Positions 59,892-64,000 of a DNA stretch of 64,000 nucleotides are shown here, in pieces. The notes beneath the pieces were generated by a model. That model ran no database searches, was not told where the DNA came from, and saw nothing but the letters and a program-made list of their open reading frames with translations. Origin of the DNA: Thiomicrorhabdus sp. Milos-T2 (GTDB taxonomy: Bacteria; Pseudomonadota; Gammaproteobacteria; Thiomicrospirales; Thiomicrospiraceae); contig NZ_KL370891.1 in the NCBI RefSeq assembly GCF_000702325.1, forward strand, positions 1,386,917 to 1,450,916. Direction: 5' to 3'. A program made the translations under genes and the position numbers. Every line of letters begins with the position of its first letter. Within the stretch, counting starts at the first letter, position 1.

Positions 59892-59919
59892 AAAACAGCG
59901 TTATAAATAACGCTGTTTT
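59892..59919 (-). terminator. Intrinsic terminator of argG
   Basis: AAAACAGCGTTA, a TAAA loop and TAACGCTGTTTT form a perfect 12-bp stem about 40 bp beyond argG. Confidence 0.88.
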
Positions 59920-59961
59920 AAGTTAACACCTGCTTACTAAGTAAGTCATAACAGACTTAGA

Positions 59962-61173
59962 TTACTTAGATCGTTTTTTAGCCGCTGTTTTTAATCGTAA
60001 TGCATTTAATTTTATAAAGCCTTCTGCATCTTTGTGATCATAAGCTCCGCCATCTTCTTCAAACGTAGCAATTGCTTCATCAAACAAACTATTATCTGAA
60101 CTACGACCAACAATAATGACATTGCCTTTATAAAGTTTTAAACGAACATTTCCATAAACAAACTCTTGCGACTGGTCAATTAACGCCTGCATCATTTCAC
60201 GCTCTGGAGAGAACCAGAATCCGTTATAAATCATCTCAGCATATTTAGGCATTAATTCATCTTTAAGATGCGCCGCATTACGGTCTAATGTTAAAGATTC
60301 CATTGCGCGGTGGGCTTTTAGCATAATTGTTCCAGCAGGTGTTTCATAACAACCACGGGCTTTCATACCAACAAAACGGTTTTCAACAATATCATCACGA
60401 CCAATACCATTCTCGCCACCGATTTTGTTTAAGAATTCCATAACCGTAGCCGGTGACATTTTCTCACCATTAATCCCAGTAATATCACCCTTCTCAAATT
60501 CGATATCTAAGTATGTTGCTTTATCAGGCGCGTTTTCTGGCGAAACCGTCCATAACCACATATCTTCTTCAGGCTCATTTTCAGGTTGCTCAATAATTCC
60601 ACCCTCATAAGAGATATGTAATAAGTTAGCGTCCATTGAATAAGGTGATTTTTTACCTTTCTTTTTCTCAACCGCAATGTTGTGTTCTTCAGCATAAGCC
60701 ATTAACTTTTCACGAGACATTAAATCCCACTCACGCCATGGTGCAATGACTTTAACATCTGGCATTAAAGAATAAGCATTCAATTCAAAACGAACCTGAT
60801 CATTACCTTTACCTGTGGCACCATGAGCAATCGCATCCGCACCAACTTCTTGAGCAATCTCTACCAAACGTTTAGAAATTAAAGGACGTGCAATTGAAGT
60901 CCCTAAACGGTACTCACCTTCATAGATTGCGTTAGCACGCATCATAGGGAAAACAAAATCACGAGCAAACTCTTCACGAAGGTCTTCAATGTAGATTTCT
61001 TTAATGCCCATTGCTTGAGCTTTAGCGCGGGCGGGTTCAATCTCTTCACCTTGGCCAATATCCGCAGTAAACGTTACCACTTCGCAGTTATATTCATCCT
61101 GTAACCACTTAGCAATAATTGAAGTATCTAAACCACCAGAATAGGCTAAAACGACCTTTTTAACGTCAGACAT
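59962..61173 (-). CDS. argG: Argininosuccinate synthase
   Basis: The 403-residue enzyme joins citrulline and aspartate with ATP. It has the PP-loop [17 protein letters not shown] near the N-terminus, [22 protein letters not shown], and [19 protein letters not shown]. Full length and monocistronic. A TATAAT-like -10 lies on the minus strand in the leader near 61216. The rest of the 61174-61466 gap shows no other feature. Confidence 0.97.
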   Translation of the reverse strand: MSDVKKVVLAYSGGLDTSIIAKWLQDEYNCEVVTFTADIGQGEEIEPARAKAQAMGIKEIYIEDLREEFARDFVFPMMRANAIYEGEYRLGTSIARPLISKRLVEIAQEVGADAIAHGATGKGNDQVRFELNAYSLMPDVKVIAPWREWDLMSREKLMAYAEEHNIAVEKKKGKKSPYSMDANLLHISYEGGIIEQPENEPEEDMWLWTVSPENAPDKATYLDIEFEKGDITGINGEKMSPATVMEFLNKIGGENGIGRDDIVENRFVGMKARGCYETPAGTIMLKAHRAMESLTLDRNAAHLKDELMPKYAEMIYNGFWFSPEREMMQALIDQSQEFVYGNVRLKLYKGNVIIVGRSSDNSLFDEAIATFEEDGGAYDHKDAEGFIKLNALRLKTAAKKRSK

Positions 61174-61466
61174 GATTGTTTTCCTTACTATAAAACGATT
61201 AATTGCGCGAATTATACATTAAATAGCCCAAAACATCATGATTTTAGGTTTGTCCGTTAAGAAACACTTATTCATCTACTTATCGCTTAAATACAAGCTC
61301 TACAACCTAATCAACTACTGAATAAATTCGCACAAAACGCCGAATTCTAACTTTACTCAAAGTTTAATTAGCCAGTTTGACTGATTTACATTAAAATTCC
61401 ATTTAATTCAATAAGACTTTTCACATGTCGTAAATGTCAAAATAATTAATTTAGGAACTTTTTCTC

Positions 61467-62360
61467 ATGGCTAAACTGACCGACTTCATTAAAGTCATTC
61501 CACAATATTTCATTCCAAAACATCTTTTATCTAGCGGCATGCATTGGTTTATGCAAGTAGAAACACCGTGGATAAAAAATAATGTCATTAAATTATTAAC
61601 TAAAATTTACGGCATCAATGTCAGTGAAGCAGCAGATGAAGACATCAACAACTATCCACATTTTAATGCCTTTTTTACTCGAGCATTAAAACCAGAAGCT
61701 CGTCCTATTGACACTACTCCAGATAGTTGGGTTAGTCCGGTTGATGGCTTAATTAGTCAGTCGTCACACATTGAAGGCAATAAGATTATTCAAGCAAAAT
61801 GCCACCCCTATAGCGTTGAAGCCCTAGTTGGTGGTGATATCAGCTATGCTAAAAAATTCAATAATGGTGAAGCCGCAGTCATTTATCTATCACCCAAAGA
61901 CTATCATCGAATTCACATTCCCGTTGATGCAACACTAATTTCTATGACCTATGTACCTGGCGATTTATTTGCTGTGAACCCAGCAACCGTTCGCCTTGTT
62001 GACGGTTTGTTCGCTCGCAACGAACGCCTTGTAATTCGTTTTAAAAATGAACAAGGTCTATTTTGCCTAGTCATGGTGGGAGCTATTTTTGTTGGTAGCA
62101 TGGAGACCGTATGGCAAGGTAAAATCACTCCAGAATATGAACCTAATATCCAACACTGGGATTATGAAGAAGAGTCTATTCATTTTACTAAAGGCGATGA
62201 AATTGGACGTTTCAACATGGGTTCAACAGTGGTTTTACTTACCACTGAAGGGCAATTACCAGATTTAGGCAAGATTCATGCAGATACCCCTATTAAAATG
62301 GGTCAACTTTTGGCAAAATACCCTAAGAGTTCAAATAGTAATGAACACCTGGAAGCATAA
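61467..62360 (+). CDS. psd: Phosphatidylserine decarboxylase proenzyme
   Basis: The 297-residue proenzyme makes phosphatidylethanolamine. It shows SPVDGLISQ (Asp of the triad), [15 protein letters not shown] (His), [13 protein letters not shown] and the self-cleavage site [10 protein letters not shown], where Ser of GST becomes the pyruvoyl group (usually LGST; here MGST). It is membrane-associated without clear TM helices. AGGA lies upstream. It is 25 bp before the PII gene. Confidence 0.95.
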   Translation: MAKLTDFIKVIPQYFIPKHLLSSGMHWFMQVETPWIKNNVIKLLTKIYGINVSEAADEDINNYPHFNAFFTRALKPEARPIDTTPDSWVSPVDGLISQSSHIEGNKIIQAKCHPYSVEALVGGDISYAKKFNNGEAAVIYLSPKDYHRIHIPVDATLISMTYVPGDLFAVNPATVRLVDGLFARNERLVIRFKNEQGLFCLVMVGAIFVGSMETVWQGKITPEYEPNIQHWDYEEESIHFTKGDEIGRFNMGSTVVLLTTEGQLPDLGKIHADTPIKMGQLLAKYPKSSNSNEHLEA

Positions 62361-62376
62361 ATTCTTAAATGAATAA

Positions 62377-62724
<348 letters not shown>

Positions 62725-62750
62725 ACCTAGTTAAAAACAATACACTACTT

Positions 62751-62776
62751 AAAACGCTACCTCTGTGTAGCGTTTT
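62751..62776 (+). terminator. Intrinsic terminator of the PII gene
   Basis: AAAACGCTAC and GTAGCGTTTT around CTCTGT, followed by a T-rich tail. Confidence 0.85.
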
Positions 62777-62829
62777 GATTTTTAAACTATAAATAATTTA
62801 GCCTTAATAATTTATACCTATCAAGGACT

Positions 62830-62841
62830 ACCAGGCCTGGT
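62830..62841. repeat. ACCAGGCCTGGT palindrome (exact)
   Basis: 14-mer TACCAGGCCTGGTA in the 400-bp gap between the PII and cold-shock genes. The rest of that gap (62842-63125) has no gene and is probably the promoter and long leader of the cold-shock gene. Confidence 0.92.
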
Positions 62842-63125
62842 AAATATCAAAGAACGATTGTTCTACCCAATTCTAAATCTGCCCAATTCCTAAATTAACC
62901 CGTCAATTAACCCTATTTTTACTAATTAATTCAATTAATACTGGACATTCACCCCTATTCTCTGTACTGTATTCCTCAGCAAGAAAGAAAGCCTAAGTTT
63001 TACAACCTCCATTTCGTCGTTTTATTCGTAACACCGTTCTGAAGTTTTAAAGTATCAGTCAAGATTTCCATGCTACACAAGCCTCTTGAGGCAATACTAT
63101 CAAATTAAAAGTCAGGATAAATATC

Positions 63126-63335
63126 ATGTCAAATACAGTTAAAGGAACCGTTAAGTGGTTCAACGAATCTAAAGGTTTTGGTTTTCTAGAGCAAGAATCT
63201 GGTCCAGATGTTTTCGCACATTTCAGCGCTATCACTGGTTCTGGTTTCAAAACGCTAGCTGAAGGTCAGCAAGTTGAGTTTACAGTTACTCAAGGTCCTA
63301 AAGGTCCTCAAGCTGAAAATATCGTTGCACTTTAA
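63126..63335 (+). CDS. CspA-family cold-shock protein
   Basis: The 69-residue single OB-fold protein binds single-stranded RNA and [21 protein letters not shown] (RNP1 KGFGF) and DVFAHFSAI (RNP2 VFAHF). AGGA lies upstream of the ATG. Two palindromic hairpins (TAATCTTTAAGATTA at the stop, CGTTTAAC/GTTAAACG at 63351-63373) and a terminator follow. A long leader would suit thermal control as in cspA, but is not proved here. Confidence 0.95.
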   Translation: MSNTVKGTVKWFNESKGFGFLEQESGPDVFAHFSAITGSGFKTLAEGQQVEFTVTQGPKGPQAENIVAL

Positions 63336-63390
63336 TCTTTAAGATTAAGTCGTTTAACCAAAAAAGTTAAACGATTGCTAACAATATAAA

Positions 63391-63423
63391 AAAAGGCAAG
63401 TTATCTTAACTTGCATTTTTTTG
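63391..63423 (+). terminator. Intrinsic terminator of the cold-shock gene
   Basis: GCAAGTTA, TCT loop, TAACTTGC, then a run of T residues. Confidence 0.88.
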
Positions 63424-63440
63424 TATCTAAATCTCTATTA

Positions 63441-63599
63441 GAGACCTTTGCACGAGATAGGTGCGAAAGAAAAATGAGAGAAAATTTGCTTGCTTGCGGC
63501 GGAAAACGTAGGGAATAGCTAGCTATTCGCAAGTTTTTCAACAATAAGCAGGTGAATTTTAACCATTTTTACTCGCGCATACTCTCGTGCAAAGGTCTC
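63441..63599. mobile_element. MITE copy J (159 bp)
   Basis: Canonical ends, flanks TATTA / TATAA (4/5), central palindrome GAATAGCTAGCTATTC. It lies between the cold-shock terminator and the end of the edge gene at 63609, 9 bp from its stop codon. Confidence 0.92.
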
Positions 63600-63608
63600 T
63601 ATAAACAC

Positions 63609-64000
63609 TTATTGCAGTTCAGACTCTTCCATTTCCTTTAGATTTAAACGCAATAAACGCACTTCTTCTCCTGTTTCATTGTGTTTGTAAACACTATGCA
63701 TAGGTTCTTCTCTTACTAAACGATATTCTTCATGCATATAATGAATACGCTCGTCGTAATAGCGCTTTAATAATGACAACTCTAAACTCCAACCTTTTGG
63801 CATAGCAATACTGTTTATAGCTCCCGTGGAAGCCTTATTAGCCAAACAAATTAACGTACCATCTTTAAGCTTAGTAAATTGAACCGTTAACCAATCACAG
63901 CTCACCTCTTGCTCTCCAAATTGAGTAAGCATTACCATATCTTCAGAAGGCACCAAACCACCACCTTCTAAGGCAGCTAAAAACTCGTTTGCCTGCTTTA
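63609..64000 (-). CDS. Unknown protein, 5' end outside window
   Basis: The frame is open to the window edge, giving KQANEFLAALEGGGLVPSEDMV and then about 113 further residues: LTVQFTKLKDGTLICLANKASTGAINSIAMPKGWSLELSLLKRYYDERIHYMHEEYRLVREEP and a charged end LRLNLKEMEESELQ. At least 130 residues are visible; the start is missing. I do not recognise the family. It is soluble and mixed alpha/beta in look. A MITE lies just after the stop codon. Confidence 0.7.
   Translation of the reverse strand, partial: KQANEFLAALEGGGLVPSEDMVMLTQFGEQEVSCDWLTVQFTKLKDGTLICLANKASTGAINSIAMPKGWSLELSLLKRYYDERIHYMHEEYRLVREEPMHSVYKHNETGEEVRLLRLNLKEMEESELQ

Overview
The window is an AT-rich (low-GC by eye) stretch of a gammaproteobacterial chromosome. 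Gene order such as bamD/rluD-pgeF, cysS/ppiA-ppiB-lpxH, dnaQ/methyltransferase/gloB/mltD and aceE-aceF-lpd is typical of the class. Several genes suit a sulfur-oxidising, Thiomicrospira/Thiomicrorhabdus-like bacterium: a persulfide-dioxygenase-type MBL protein, an exported DsrE-like protein, a single-domain rhodanese, two small c-type cytochromes, a TlpA-type thiol oxidoreductase fusion and a long-chain flavodoxin. The genus is inference; no rRNA or tRNA is present to fix it.

Layout. 1-6.4 kb: end of an upstream gene, a hydrolase-like/TlpA fusion, small conserved unknowns, a GAF-GGDEF-EAL protein, a tyrosine-type phosphatase and a DsrE-like protein. 6.5-9.9 kb: a pyruvate-kinase-like enzyme and an accessory patch with an attC-like site, a membrane protein shaped like an integron cassette, and a HigBA-type toxin-antitoxin pair. 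10-16 kb: the pyruvate dehydrogenase operon. 16.5-31.5 kb: rppH, a HAD hydrolase, flavodoxin, ampD, nadC, a Kef-type antiporter, pgeF-rluD, bamD, nadE and sucCD. 31-40.2 kb: c-di-GMP synthase, lipoproteins, a glycosyltransferase, small conserved proteins, cytochromes and rluF. 40.6-53 kb: hrpA, persulfide dioxygenase, slyD-like FKBP, dnaQ, gloB, mltD, slt. 53-64 kb: cysS, two cyclophilins, lpxH, a DAACS transporter, rhodanese, pgpA, argG, psd, a PII gene, a cold-shock gene and a partial gene.

The striking content is repetitive. First, the perfect palindrome ACCAGGCCTGGT occurs 16 times exactly and 7 more times with one mismatch, both inside conserved genes (as PGLV or QAWL) and between genes, where it can be the stem of intrinsic terminators. 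Second, ten copies of an 82-204 bp imperfect-palindrome MITE (ends GAGACCTTTGCACGAG) are each flanked by an identical or 4/5 matching 5-bp target duplication; there is no transposase in the window. Third, there is a palindromic element that exists alone at 31 kb and interrupted by a second inverted-repeat element at 36.4 kb, and a 420-bp element with inverted ends at 38.0-38.5 kb.

A further candidate is an 88-nt small RNA on the minus strand near 53.0 kb. It has a consensus sigma70 promoter (TTGACA, 17 bp, TATACT), a CCUCCUC anti-Shine-Dalgarno tract and a strong terminator. The metabolic genes form a coherent core (pyruvate to acetyl-CoA, succinyl-CoA synthetase, NAD synthesis, arginine, phospholipid and peptidoglycan turnover), with no large genomic island.
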